In this document: positions 53,379 to 63,251 of the stretch, in pieces
Numbering within the stretch: the first letter of the stretch is position 1
How the letters are laid out: every line of letters starts with the position of its first letter
Source: Zasmidium citrigriseum
Lineage: Eukaryota; Ascomycota; Dothideomycetes; Mycosphaerellales; Mycosphaerellaceae
Length of the DNA: 64,000 nt
Reading direction: 5' to 3'
Assembly: GCA_002786025.1 (NCBI GenBank)
Contig: NHNW01000010.1
Location: 496,001-560,000, forward strand
The notes under the pieces: model-generated
What the model saw: only the letters and a program-made list of their open reading frames with translations
The model's database searches: none
What the model was told of the DNA's origin: nothing
Program-made: the position numbers and the translations under genes

Positions 53379-54686
53379 TCATCCTCCATCGCCCACTCTC
53401 ACGGCACTTCTTGCCGTATCGCCGTTGACCATAGCCCCTGGTTCTGTCTGATGATGTCTTCGCCCGTTAGGCTTCTTCCGCTGTGCCACTTCCACGTGCT
53501 GTCCGTTAGACCTCACTGCCGATGATGATGCCTCCATGTCTTGGTCCTCCATCTCTCCTTGCTCGATTTCTTCGTTGTCGTCGGCCATCTCTGAGTCGGC
53601 CATTTCGGCTTCTGCCGCAGCAGCTGCTGCATCTTGCATGACTGCTTCCTGGTTCTCAGCCCATATCCTGCACTCGTCGAGGTCGTTGACATCGGTCGGT
53701 CGACTTCGAAGCCACTTCATCCTAGGGCCAGTCTTCGCGATTTCGCTGACCCGGAAGCCGTATATGCGCGGTTCGTAGATGTTGCCCGGCCCCAAACCGG
53801 GTGCGAGATTCTTCGGCGAGACGCCATTGATCTGATCAGGCTGTTTTGGAGCCTTATCCAGAGGCGGTGGCGGTAGAGTGGGTTGTTGTGAGGTTACCGA
53901 AGACGACAGCGAGCCTCGAGAGGCTTTCTCTGCACTGTTGCTTTGCGCCACGGCCGTGCTGCCAGATAGAGGTGACGATGCAGATATCGAGGGCTCGGCC
54001 TGCGGCTGAGGCGGTCTCTGCCCGCCAACGTCAAGTTCCGGAAAGGTCATGAAGAATAAACATCCAAAGGTGGTGCCAAAGAACGCCCCGTCCACTGTCT
54101 GGAAGCGGCTGTTGGGCGGGCTGTAGACGTCCAAACAGCTAGGACAGAAGAGCTTCACCGTCTCTTGCCCTGGTATATCGGAGCATCCCACGGGCAAAAC
54201 TTTTGCGCCGTGGCAGAACACTCGAGGGCAATGGCCAAAATGGCCCAGCTCATACTTCTCGGCCATCTGTTGTATCCCCGGCCGACTTGTTATGAACCGC
54301 TGGTGTATCAGGCCGTAAAGCATCTCTGCCGAGCTCTCAATGACACTCAAGTCACTGGCCATCCTCAAATGTCTCCTCTCCGCAGCTGCGGCCGCAGCAT
54401 CTGCCGCTCTTCGATATCCTCCCCTCGCCAGCTCACCATCCTGCATCTCGTCCTCGTCTTCGTCCTCATCTTCCTCTTCCTCTTCTTCCTCCTCGCTTGC
54501 ATCTTCTGGCTCCACATCCAGTATCATCTCCAGCGCCTCCTTGTACATGGGTACTTGGCTCTGCAGGCCCGTGAGATTGAAGTCATCCTCGATGAAGTCT
54601 TCCGATACCTCGGCGAAATATTCGTGTCCAACCAGAGAGCAAAAGGCCGAGATCCAGCTCTCTGGCGCTTGACTAGAGGACGACAT
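53379..54686 (-). CDS. CKB1: Casein kinase II regulatory subunit beta
   Basis: From MSSSSQAPESWISAFCSLVGHEY the product is 435 residues, longer than animal CK2 beta (about 215) because of inserts. The subunit dimerises and regulates the CK2 holoenzyme in nucleus and cytoplasm. The conserved parts are EDFIEDDFNLTGLQSQVP, an acidic run of Glu and Asp, YGLIHQRFI, and the zinc ribbon CPRVFC ... CPSC, then VYSPPNSRFQTVDGAFFGTTF and the late RIYGFRV. The insert after FPELDVGG and the tail are Ser/Pro/Glu-rich, as in other filamentous fungi. The same frame stays open upstream to 54920 without an ATG. Confidence 0.9.
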   Translation of the reverse strand: MSSSSQAPESWISAFCSLVGHEYFAEVSEDFIEDDFNLTGLQSQVPMYKEALEMILDVEPEDASEEEEEEEEDEDEDEDEMQDGELARGGYRRAADAAAAAAERRHLRMASDLSVIESSAEMLYGLIHQRFITSRPGIQQMAEKYELGHFGHCPRVFCHGAKVLPVGCSDIPGQETVKLFCPSCLDVYSPPNSRFQTVDGAFFGTTFGCLFFMTFPELDVGGQRPPQPQAEPSISASSPLSGSTAVAQSNSAEKASRGSLSSSVTSQQPTLPPPPLDKAPKQPDQINGVSPKNLAPGLGPGNIYEPRIYGFRVSEIAKTGPRMKWLRSRPTDVNDLDECRIWAENQEAVMQDAAAAAAEAEMADSEMADDNEEIEQGEMEDQDMEASSSAVRSNGQHVEVAQRKKPNGRRHHQTEPGAMVNGDTARSAVRVGDGG

Positions 54687-55647
54687 GTGGTCGTTGTCGC
54701 TGTCGAGCTCGTCCAAGGCCACGTGGTGGATGGTGCAGGCCTTCTCAAACGCCGAACTGAGCCCGCGTTCGTGCAAGTCGGGGCGGACCAGTGCCTCCCC
54801 ACGAGGTAGTGTGGGCGAGGAGTCCTGTCGGTGGTGCTCGATTGGCGGCAGTTCCGACGATGATGGGGATTCGCTGGTGAGCGCAGCGTCGACGAGTCGC
54901 TGAGCCACTTTCGCGGGCAAGAATGGGCGATCGGGGTATGCTGTCTGTTCTTTCTGTGATCGGTATCGATTCGAGCGCGGTGAGCGGTGGTGGTGTTGGC
55001 GGCGGGCTGGCGGCCTAGGTGCGATGCCGGCTCCTGCCTTCTGATATTGTCCTGCTGTCCTTCACTCGCGCGTTGCCGCTGCACATGCTCTTCTGCGATC
55101 GTCCGTGGTGGTCGGTGCTTCTCCCGTGCGGCGCAGAGTTTCTCATTCACTCATTCCAAGACTAATCGAGCATCGCAAAGGTTGTCGTCAAGACGTGAAG
55201 TCCGGACTCGTCTTCACCGCTGCGGCGGTCTGGCGGGCTGTCAGTCAGTCACTGCAGTCGCCACGGCACGGCCTCGTTGGGGTTAGATAGGGCTGTGCGA
55301 CGTGCGCGTGGATTGTATGCACAACGGTAGCTGGAGTGAGCGATCCGTTGGGTGACTTCAGGCTTTGTTGCTCAGACGGCGGGGGAGGTTGACCCGCAAT
55401 TCTAGCGGATTTACATGACTTCGCTACTACATTATAGATCGCCCTGCACTCTTCAATGTACATTTCTACGAAGACGTACACCTACGAAACGACAGGGGCC
55501 GTCCTCATACTGCGCTTGAATGTGATCGGAACCCCTCGCTGTTGTAGATAAAACAGGTGGGAAGACGTGAGAGCCGCGGAACGTTTATTGAGCACGCAAT
55601 ACCGTTGCGAGGAGAATGTCTGCTTGCAAGTATGTACATATAGAAGC
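54687..55647. promoter_or_regulatory. Upstream region of CK2 beta
   Basis: The CK2 beta frame remains open to 54920, probably as leader. The rest is promoter and the 3' flank of the Zn2Cys6 gene. No other gene is supported. Confidence 0.4.
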
Positions 55648-58112
55648 CTAGAACAGCTCCTTCAATATGTTGTTCAATCCATCATCACCAGAGTACGCCT
55701 CCATGGACTCTGATTGCAACATCCCGCTCGGGTAGGCTCCGTCTTGACTACCGTTCATGCCCATGTTCTGGTAACCGCCGGCCGCCTCAAAAAGGCTCGT
55801 CAAGTCGTGTACCATGCCCTCGGGACTGCTGCTCGATCCTGGCGGCGCCGTCCAGTGTTGCTGCTGCGGAGTCCCGTTGTACAAGGACATCTCGTCGACG
55901 TTGTGTCCAGCGAGTCCGGCCATTGCAACGGCTGCAGATCGGCTCGACTCGAGATCGTCCTTTGCTGATCTATCGTTCGATTGCCCATTGCTCAGATCTT
56001 TCACAGGCAGGCCAAGCTTGGGTCCGACCTCCTTCAGCACACGAATGGTCTTCCACAACCGCTTGCTCACCCAGCTGCCTTTACTGAAGCCCCGCACCAG
56101 TTCCAACGCCATGTAGAACTCTTCGCGCACGTCGTCTGCGAAGACCGCCGGCGCGTGGCTCACAGCTAGGAACAGTACGGCTAGGGCCGATGTCAGGAAC
56201 GCATTAAAGAGAACTTGCTGCGTCCGATACAGATCTGAGGTCTGATTGATATGCGTCAACACTCGCACAGTATCCTTGGCTAGGTTGACTGCATTCTGCG
56301 CCTGCTCTCGATGCTGCATAGTCGAGGTGGCCGAGTGCAGGACTGGCCGGAAGATCAGAATTCGCATCTGGTTGGCGCGCAGGTACAGTATGATCCGCAG
56401 ACGATGCCCTGCACGAGATGGTACGGGTCCGATTGGAGTAGACGATCTGGCGCCGTCAGCGGGGTGTTCAAAGCGAAGGTGTGCCGGTATGTTCTTGTGC
56501 CACTGGACTAGCTGATAGTCGAGGTAGCCCATCTCATCAGTGTTGATAGGTAGCCCATCACGAGAAGGCGAGTTCGGTGCCGCGACCGACTTCCAGACTT
56601 TGCTGCTGAGCGCAGAGTACTGTATCATGGCGCTGAGATATGGCGACCTCTCCTCAGGTTTCGGCAACTGAGGGTCGATATCGGAGTCTTGGAGGGCAAA
56701 TGGCATACCTGTGCCAAAGCTCCACCGACGATCGAGCACGTAAATAGCCCAGAAGAGCAGGACTGTGTCAGGTCGCTCCGACTCGTCCTTCATGGCATCA
56801 TAGGTCTCTCGCCGATGAAGCCCAAGCTCGATGCAAAGTCGTGCTGTTAGGCCTATAATGCGCCACGACGTCCCTTCATTATCACGGTGAAACTCATACA
56901 TTGCCTGGCGAAGGAAATTAGCCGTGAGATCGCCGCGACAAAAGACAAACGCACCGTCATTGTCAGTAAGCGAATAGCTTTGGTCCCCACATTGCTGAGG
57001 AGCATTTGATCAACTGCTGGCTGGACATACTCGAACAGTCGTTGGCCCAAGTCGCTTCTGCCGCACGCCTCCACTGTCAATGCAGTCGCTAGTACCATCT
57101 TCAAGATGTTGGTGTCTTCGTCATCGATCGAATCGGCTCCTGGTAGGCCCTGCTGCATGAGACCAGTGCGATGGGCAGCCTCCATGAAGCGATAAAGCTT
57201 CGTAGCGTAGTCGATGACTTTGTTGATGTCCAAGACCGGATACATCAGACCCATTTCATCCTCATACACCCTACAAAGTCTCAGCGCTTCTTCCTGAGAA
57301 ATGCTCCAGATCGGGTCCTTTTGCGCATGTATGCTCTGCACAAGCTGCATATTGCTCTTGAGTGGAGACCTGTCCGGTGTTGCATCCGCCGTAACGGCTC
57401 CACCGCTTCCACTTACATCCTCTTCGCCCTGGCTTGTGATGCCCATGGTCTCCAGACTGCTCTTAGCTACTCCGAAGTTGAACGCCGAACTCGTGGGTCC
57501 TCGAAAGCTGGCTTGCTTACTGTGCGATTGCGTACGAGGTCGAGTCGAGTTTGGAGACATGCCTGAAGCACCTGGCGAAGCCTGCACACCGGGATATGAT
57601 CCGCGATGTGAGGGATACGGCGCAGACTGCAGCGAAGGGTCGATCGGGGTCGGTTGCTGTCCCACTGCTCCGCCGTGCCCGATCTGCGCGCGCAAGGTGT
57701 TGAGGCCATCGTAGAGCGCATTCACCTGATCCTGCAACATGGCGATCTGGTTGGCCATATCCTTGTACTCTTGCGAATCCTTGAAGCCATTGCAGCAATT
57801 CGGTGCGTATACGCATTCGAGATTCAGGTTACCACACCGCTGGCATGGAGTTTGGCCATTGCACTTGATTTTGCGTCGCTTGCACTCATTGCTGGGGGTT
57901 CAACTTAAGTCAAATCATCTGGCACTCCTAGGTAAGCCTGTGGAGACTCACCACGCGATCGAAACGTATCGGTTGCGGCGGGCTCGTTGAGGGCCGCCGC
58001 CATCGTCGGCCTTGCGCTTGAGGCCTCCATTCGCGTTCTGGGTGTCGTCGGGCGGCTGCTGTTGGAGTTGGTGCGCAAGGCTGGCAATGGACTGCACGTC
58101 CGGGTTGTTCAT
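55648..58112 (-). CDS. Zn2Cys6 transcription factor with fungal TF domain
   Basis: Exons 58112-57952, 57891-56955 and 56904-55648, with introns 57951-57892 (phase 2) and 56954-56905 (phase 0), give about 784 residues. The first intron lies inside the zinc cluster: the first Cys codon is split and the join gives CNECKRRKIKC then PCQRCGNLNLEC (about residues 54-80), followed by a coiled coil (MANQIAMLQDQVNALYDGL). The fungal transcription factor domain spans about 250-550 (YEDEMGLMYPVLDINK; WRIIGLTARLCIELGLHRR). The tail is Ser/Gly-rich with acidic end DDGLNNILKELF. It should act in the nucleus; its targets are unknown. Confidence 0.87.
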
Positions 58113-58494
58113 GGTGCTGGGTGCGCGGGTGGGTGCTTGAGTGCGGTCGAGTTCCGATGAGGGCGAGGAGAACGGGATTATAGCCGTGCTGAGTGGAGAG
58201 GCAGGTGCGAAGCGGGGAAAAAAGCTCGGGGCGTGGAACGGTATCAGCGTTGGCAAACATTCACTTGCCGGCCGATTCCCAATGCAGTTTCAGGACAGCG
58301 AAATGAGGGTGTCGATGAGGAGCATCGGTGCGTGTTTGAGGTGCTTAGGGTGACATCTACGAGAAGATTCAGGTCATTCTGATTCGTGTCTCTTAGACTT
58401 AAGGTAAGCCACCGATACCGAGAAATTGAAATTGGTCATTGAAATGTTGAAGACTTGAACTATTCATCTCGATGTTCGAGGCCGACTCTCGGCT
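58113..58494. other. Upstream flank of the Zn2Cys6 gene
   Basis: This is the 5' leader and promoter of the regulator. Open reading upstream of the ATG at 58112 is Pro/Ser-rich leader. Nothing else is seen. Confidence 0.4.
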
Positions 58495-58881
58495 CTAGAG
58501 GAACACGATACCAGGTAGTATCCACTCGTGTGCATCGACAGCAGTAGTTTGCACGATGCCGAGAACAGTCGGAGGGACAATTGCGATTGCGACTGCTTGC
58601 ACATCGTCGGCCACCCGCTTCCACGACGCAGTATCCCGTAGTTGTGCGCGGGTACGTGTGAAGACACTGTTCTCATGGCCCACAGGCCTAGTGTCGGGAT
58701 AGCTTGTGGCTTTGCCTTCTGGAAGAGGTTCTCGACCCGCGCACTCGACAAGTCTTTTATCCCTCAGGATATGACTCCACGAGTCATCGTCGTTTGAGCG
58801 CTGCGAGATCTTCATCCAATGGCCCTGACCATGGCCAGCCGGTAGATGCGTCATATCTGCCATCTTGTTCAACTCGTTCAT
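58495..58881 (-). CDS. Possible small ORF overlapping the prefoldin stop codon
   Basis: The ORF has 128 codons (MNELNKMADMTHLPAGHG ...) and its ATG overlaps the TGA of the prefoldin gene as ATGA. It ends in a hydrophobic stretch (VAIAIVPPTVLGIVQTT). No domain is recognised, and the position in a 3' flank makes a chance ORF quite possible. Confidence 0.25.
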   Translation of the reverse strand: MNELNKMADMTHLPAGHGQGHWMKISQRSNDDDSWSHILRDKRLVECAGREPLPEGKATSYPDTRPVGHENSVFTRTRAQLRDTASWKRVADDVQAVAIAIVPPTVLGIVQTTAVDAHEWILPGIVFL

Positions 58882-59457
58882 GATGCACCAGCCGCGGCTT
58901 GCCCTCCCTTTTGTTCAGCAAGCATCTTCTGTCTCAGCACTTCCTCCACCAATCTTAGGTTGTTCGCTTTGCCATTGACAATGTTCTCCAGGTCCTTGAT
59001 GTTCTTTCCAAGCTCTTCAATCTTGCCGTTGTAAAACTTCTGCGCATCTCCCGTCGTCTTCTCCACGTAGAAGCCAGTCCCTATGTCCACGAGCACGTGC
59101 TCTTCATCTGCGAGTTTGCCTGGAACGTAGAGCGAGGAGGTCAACGGCACGAGTAGAGGTTTGTCTAAAGCAACGTCAGTCTCAAGCCTGAAGCCTGTCG
59201 TTGAGCTTGTTCCAACAGACCTTTGACGCTATTGGCGACGCCATTTTGTATGCTCGTGTTGCAGTCGCGGAACTTCTGCTGTGCTCCGCGCAGATTTTGG
59301 TACGAGTTGGTCAAGTGTTGGACCTCATCGTCAAGCTGCTTCTTAACTTGTGACAGCTGCTGGACTGGCAGTGTCGCCAAATCGACTGAGGAAAGTATTA
59401 GTCAAATCAATGTGCATGAGAGCCCGTAGAAAGGTGCTCACTCTGTTGGCCGGCCAT
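58878..59457 (-). CDS. GIM5: Prefoldin subunit 5
   Basis: Three exons (59457-59442 of only 16 bases, 59385-59221, 59164-58878) with introns 59441-59386 and 59220-59165 give 155 residues. Prefoldin is the cytosolic hexamer that passes nascent actin and tubulin to the CCT chaperonin. The first helix (LPVQQLSQVKKQLDDEVQHLTNS), the beta-hairpin KPLLVPLTSSLYVPG and DEEHVLVDIGTGFYVEKT and the second long helix (GKIEELGKNIKDLENIV) are diagnostic of alpha-type subunit 5. The splice joins are all phase 1 and the length fits. Confidence 0.9.
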
Positions 59458-60319
59458 GCTTTTGCGACATGAAATGGATGTCGTTGCTCGGAAGGTCGAT
59501 CATCTACAGATGCGTGCCAATGCACGGACATCAATGCCAAGCCGATTGGCAGGGATCCCTCAACTTCACCTCACAAGATGTTCTCCAGGACACTCATTGC
59601 GCAGATGCTATGCAGGCCTCAATGGATGGCTCTTTCAATACCGTGGCCATTCATTACTTGCTATTATCGCAAGATGTCGTCCTGAGAGGCCTGTCACAAG
59701 CAAAGCTGACAAGCACGCTTCTCACCGGAGTTCGGCGTTAACACGCCCAGGATTCGAAATCCTGCGTCGCGAATGCGAACAACTTTCTCAGAGGAGGCCA
59801 CGGGTCTTCACGGGACAAGAGATGAGAGGACCGCCGATACGGCATGGCTTACTGCTGCCTTGGTCATAGTACGAACAAGCCACCAAGCATTGAAGCGAGG
59901 CACGAGCAACAAGACTGCGAGAAAGCACCTCACGAGCGGCACTGAATTTCCGTACCGGTGAAGACGCATCTGCAGAGTGAAAGTGCTGCGCCCTACGAGC
60001 GGCCTGCAATCCTCTCCACAATCGCCAGGCTGTGCAGTCGGTGTCCCAAGCAAGTACAGCGGTACAGTCGCCGGTGCGGCTTCACGCTAGGCCCGAAAAG
60101 ACGCTGCGACGATTGCGCGGGTAAGATGTCGAGCGGGAATGGGAGACATGTTTGTGCGATTTGGAAGCGGAAAGTTCATGCAAAGGCATCGACGTCGAAT
60201 GAGGCGCATGAGCATTTGATCGCGGTTGTAGAGAAAGTGGCGTGAAATGTGAAGACATTGCGAAGGTGCGATTATCGATTAAGGTTGCCTTAGCGTGGCC
60301 GCGAGGCGCGCACTCGGAG

Positions 60320-60326
60320 TGACTCA
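60320..60326 (+). promoter_or_regulatory. TGACTCA Gcn4/CpcA-type binding site
   Basis: TGACTCA is the known binding site of Gcn4, CPC1 and CpcA. It lies 118 bases upstream of the first upstream ATG, consistent with autoregulation reported for this gene family. Confidence 0.6.
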
Positions 60327-60437
60327 CATTTCTGCCTGGCGGCCGTACTTGAGAAAGCCCTCCCCGCCAAATCTCCCTCTTCTTTCCCTCAACCTTCCAC
60401 GAACACATCAATACACAACACAAAGGCAACCAAGAAA

Positions 60438-60455
60438 ATGGCTGCCTCCGCTTGA
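60438..60455 (+). promoter_or_regulatory. Upstream ORF 1 (MAASA-stop)
   Basis: ATG at 60438 is followed by four codons and TGA. It is in the same frame as the bZIP ORF and has a favourable AAAATGG context. Short upstream ORFs control translation of GCN4 and cpcA in other fungi. Confidence 0.6.
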
Positions 60456-60602
60456 GCGTCGTCGCCCACCATACCACCCAGACCCATTACCGACTTTCTC
60501 TCCACTTTCGAAGCGTCTCCGGACCTTCACAACAACGCGCACCGTCGTCACGACATTCGCCTTGTGAAAACCCACCCGCCGTCCACAACGGCTTCACAAC
60601 AG

Positions 60603-61715
60603 CAAACATGGCATCCTCCATCAGCACCGCCCAGGCAAACGCCGCAGCCCGTGTTCACGCAAGACTTCGACCTGTTCCAGCCGACACCTACGTCGACCCG
60701 CCCTCCTCAGGCTCCCTCTCGTCGGGCTCCCTCGCTCGATCAGACGCTGATTCCTTCGTTTAACACCGCCAACCAAGCGGCGTTCCACGCGAACGGACAA
60801 GTACACTCAGCTCATAGCCAGGACATCGACTTTCAGCTCAACCGGCCTACCCGACCACCTGTTCCTCTCTTCCATTCCAACTCGACCGGCAATCTGGACG
60901 ACCAGAACTTCCAGCAGTTTCAGCAAGTAAACGACATTACATCTTTCGCGATGGGTGGCGGAGGTAATACAACACCTTCCTCTTCATCATCCTCACAGTC
61001 TCTAACTATGGATGCAGAAATTAACGTTGCCTATGACGGCACGTTCGGCGACCTCAGCTCTGCTGGGGACGCCGGACTGTTCACGTACGACAGCAAGTTC
61101 GACTTCGAGTTGATGCCCACTGGCGACAACAGCTTCACTGCCATCAACGGCGGCGCTGTCAACGCTGGCACCATCTCGCCAAAGGACCTTCTAAACGACT
61201 CGGTCCCACCATCCACATCTTTTACCAACCTGACGACTCCTGGTTCTACTGTTCTTGAGACTCCGGACGACTATCAGACCTCTCCTCTCTTTACCGACAG
61301 CATGACTGCCGACAACGGCTGGTTCTCTCTGTTCCCTGAGGAGTCCATGACTGACGCTGCCCCTATGGAGCGCACCTCGTCAAACCAGATCATGGTTCAC
61401 CCTGGCGGCGAGAGCAACCGCAAGCGCAGCTCTACCAACACATCACCAACACCTTTCAGCCCAGCGGTCAAGCACTCTACCATCGCTGGCGTTGGTGCTC
61501 GCAAGCGTGACAAGCCATTGCCACCCATTCTCGTGGATGAGTCTGACCCAGTGGCCTTGAAGCGTGCGCGAAACACTGCTGCCGCTCGTAAGTCTCGAGC
61601 AAAGAAGGTTCAGGAGCGTGATGAGCTTGAGGCTCTGATCGCCGAACACAAGGCAGATGTCGAATTCTGGAAGCAGAGGGCGCTGGCTGCGGAGGCCAAA
61701 CTGGCCAACCAGTAA
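60603..61715 (+). CDS. cpcA: Gcn4/CpcA-like bZIP transcription factor
   Basis: The C-terminal bZIP is clear: basic region LKRARNTAAARKSRAKK followed by a leucine-zipper-like helix (ERDELEALIAEHKADVEFW), matching Gcn4, CPC1 and CpcA, which activate amino acid biosynthesis genes in the nucleus. The start is uncertain. In-frame sequence from 60603 (QPVFTQDFDLFQP; RPPVPLFHSNSTGNL) looks coding but has no ATG until 60951 (MGGGGNTTP), which would give 254 residues, close to known family lengths. Open questions are a spliced first exon, a frameshift near 60640, or a non-AUG start. I start the feature at 60603 because the acceptor-like CAACAG ends at 60602. Confidence 0.7.
   Translation, partial: QTWHPPSAPPRQTPQPVFTQDFDLFQPTPTSTRPPQAPSRRAPSLDQTLIPSFNTANQAAFHANGQVHSAHSQDIDFQLNRPTRPPVPLFHSNSTGNLDDQNFQQFQQVNDITSFAMGGGGNTTPSSSSSSQSLTMDAEINVAYDGTFGDLSSAGDAGLFTYDSKFDFELMPTGDNSFTAINGGAVNAGTISPKDLLNDSVPPSTSFTNLTTPGSTVLETPDDYQTSPLFTDSMTADNGWFSLFPEESMTDAAPMERTSSNQIMVHPGGESNRKRSSTNTSPTPFSPAVKHSTIAGVGARKRDKPLPPILVDESDPVALKRARNTAAARKSRAKKVQERDELEALIAEHKADVEFWKQRALAAEAKLANQ
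60608..60763 (+). promoter_or_regulatory. Upstream ORF 2, overlapping the bZIP frame
   Basis: ATG at 60608 (MASSISTAQANAAARVH ...) opens a 51-codon ORF in another frame that ends at 60763 inside the bZIP-frame sequence. It may be an inhibitory overlapping upstream ORF, or mark a frame problem at the protein's true start. Confidence 0.4.
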
Positions 61716-62300
61716 GCGGCCCGAAGTAATTGTATGAAGGGGAAGTGGCGTCTGCTCAAGGCAGTCGCTGGTGGAGGATGACTTCTCATGTTTTGGAGAG
61801 AGTGCAATCGGCGCCTTGTCGCCACTGGCCTTTTGATGGCCGCTCTCGAGTTTCCTTGCCGCGGCTCTCGTCTCGTCGTCTTCGCGACACTTGACGTTGG
61901 CATGATTTGATTTTTCGACGGCTCTCTGATGTCTCCTGCCCTGGGCAGTTGATGGACTCGTGGCCTGTTTTCCATTTCATGGTTTTGGAACAGAATGATG
62001 GTTCGCAGTGTTCGCAGAAAAGCAAAAGCAATTCAGTCTTTACAATACCTCTTCGTGCCACTTCTCACCTTCACCATGGTCGCTTTTCGTCCATCCTCAC
62101 AAGCTAGTGCCACAAGCGCGAATGTCAACATGTCTCAAGTGTTTGTTATAATGTACCTTCGCGTAATCGTCCAATATTCACGTGCGTGTGGCTAATATTC
62201 TCGGCCTGAAGCCTATCGATTTCGGCTTTTAAAAGCCCAAAGTTCCTCCTCACACTTCTTCCTCTCGTCTCAACATCGAGTCCACGGAAACGCTTTCACC
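61716..62300. other. Intergenic, 3' flank of cpcA and promoter of DPH3
   Basis: No gene is supported. The ORFs on the minus strand are shadows of leader sequence. Confidence 0.4.
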
Positions 62301-62627
62301 ATGTCTGAAGACAACATCTACGATGAGATCGAGATCGAGGTAATTCCTAGTCTCCATGTATACAACCCAACTGCCGCTGACCCCACTTTGCTTGTACAGG
62401 ATATGACCTACGACGAAACCCTCCAAATCTACCACTACCCATGCCCCTGCGGCGACCGCTTCGAAATCAACATCGACGACTTACGCGACGGTGAAGAGAT
62501 TGCTGTATGTCCGAGCTGTAGTCTGCAGATACGAGTCATCTTTGATGTGGATGATTTGCCGAAGCCGGATGGTGGTGGCGAGGGGGCAAAGGTGCAGGCG
62601 GCGCCGCAGCAGGTTGTAGCGACTTGA
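62301..62627 (+). CDS. DPH3: Diphthamide biosynthesis protein 3 (CSL zinc finger)
   Basis: Exons 62301-62339 ([13 protein letters not shown]) and 62400-62627 with an intron at 62340-62399 (GTAATT...TACAG, phase 0) give 88 residues. Dph3/Kti11 is an iron-sulfur/zinc protein that donates electrons for diphthamide formation on eEF2 and for Elongator. The Cys motifs are [10 protein letters not shown] and [14 protein letters not shown], exactly the CSL pattern. The C-terminal 25 residues are Gly/Ala-rich. The intron is 60 bases with no in-frame stop, so retention would insert 20 residues. Confidence 0.9.
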   Translation: MSEDNIYDEIEIEVIPSLHVYNPTAADPTLLVQDMTYDETLQIYHYPCPCGDRFEINIDDLRDGEEIAVCPSCSLQIRVIFDVDDLPKPDGGGEGAKVQAAPQQVVAT

Positions 62628-63251
62628 AGAGGTGTTGATGATGAGGGTGTAGAAGAAGCAAGGGATAGGAGACGTTTCCGTATGGTGAGCGCATGGGGAG
62701 GCTCATGAGGTGATGGAAGAGCAGGGAAGATGCGAGTGGATATGCTCGGGCGAGTGAAGCCGATTTCGTCCCAGTGCGTGTTGTTGTGCCTGCTTGCAAA
62801 ATAGTCCGCCGGTGTCATCAAAGGACACAGTGCGGCTCCGGAGGATGCTGCACACCACTGTCCTCGCTCCGACTGAGCGAAGGGTTGAGACAGTTTGAAC
62901 ACGCGCATTACGGAAGCGTTCTGTATGGCCTCTGGGTTCAAAGGCTTAAAGACGTTGGTGAAGATGCATGGCACTCAGCTCGACAAGGAGCGCGGAAAAG
63001 ACATGAGCAAGAGCCCATGAGAGAAACGGGCGGAGTTCCGAATAAGTTATTTGAGCTTCGTGAGATATAGCGGAGAGCATTCGACAGAACAAACATCATG
63101 CAAAGCCTGCCAGCGGCTCACATGACCGCTACAGCATATCCACTGAAGCCCGCTCCCGATTTCATTCATCTGCTTCATGGCGCAGGACCACCTGCGAACA
63201 TCCACAATCAGCCTGTACATTCTCCAGAAAACTTGTAGTCTACTCAGTCGT
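62628..63251. other. Convergent 3' flanks
   Basis: This lies between DPH3 and frataxin. The 179-codon minus-strand ORF at 62435-62974 is antisense to DPH3 and rejected. Nothing else is seen. Confidence 0.4.

Larger units (their letters stand above)
59458..60602. promoter_or_regulatory. Upstream region of the cpcA-like gene
   Basis: This 1.1 kb separates prefoldin 5 (minus) from the bZIP gene (plus). It contains the TGACTCA site and the first short upstream ORF described separately. A tRNA T-arm-like hairpin near 59748 lacks a matching acceptor stem. Other ORFs (for example 59958-60245) have no support. Confidence 0.5.

Noticed and set aside
54524..55150. 208-codon minus-strand ORF
   Set aside because: It overlaps CK2 beta in another frame; Arg/His/Thr-rich shadow composition.
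59748..59764. tRNA T-arm-like hairpin CAGGATTCGAAATCCTG
   Set aside because: The stem and TTCGAAA loop fit a T-arm, but the following acceptor strand (CGTCGCG) has no partner upstream and no D or anticodon arm could be built.
62435..62974. 179-codon minus-strand ORF
   Set aside because: It is antisense to the well-supported DPH3 exon, and its Ser/Pro/His-rich composition reflects the complementary strand.
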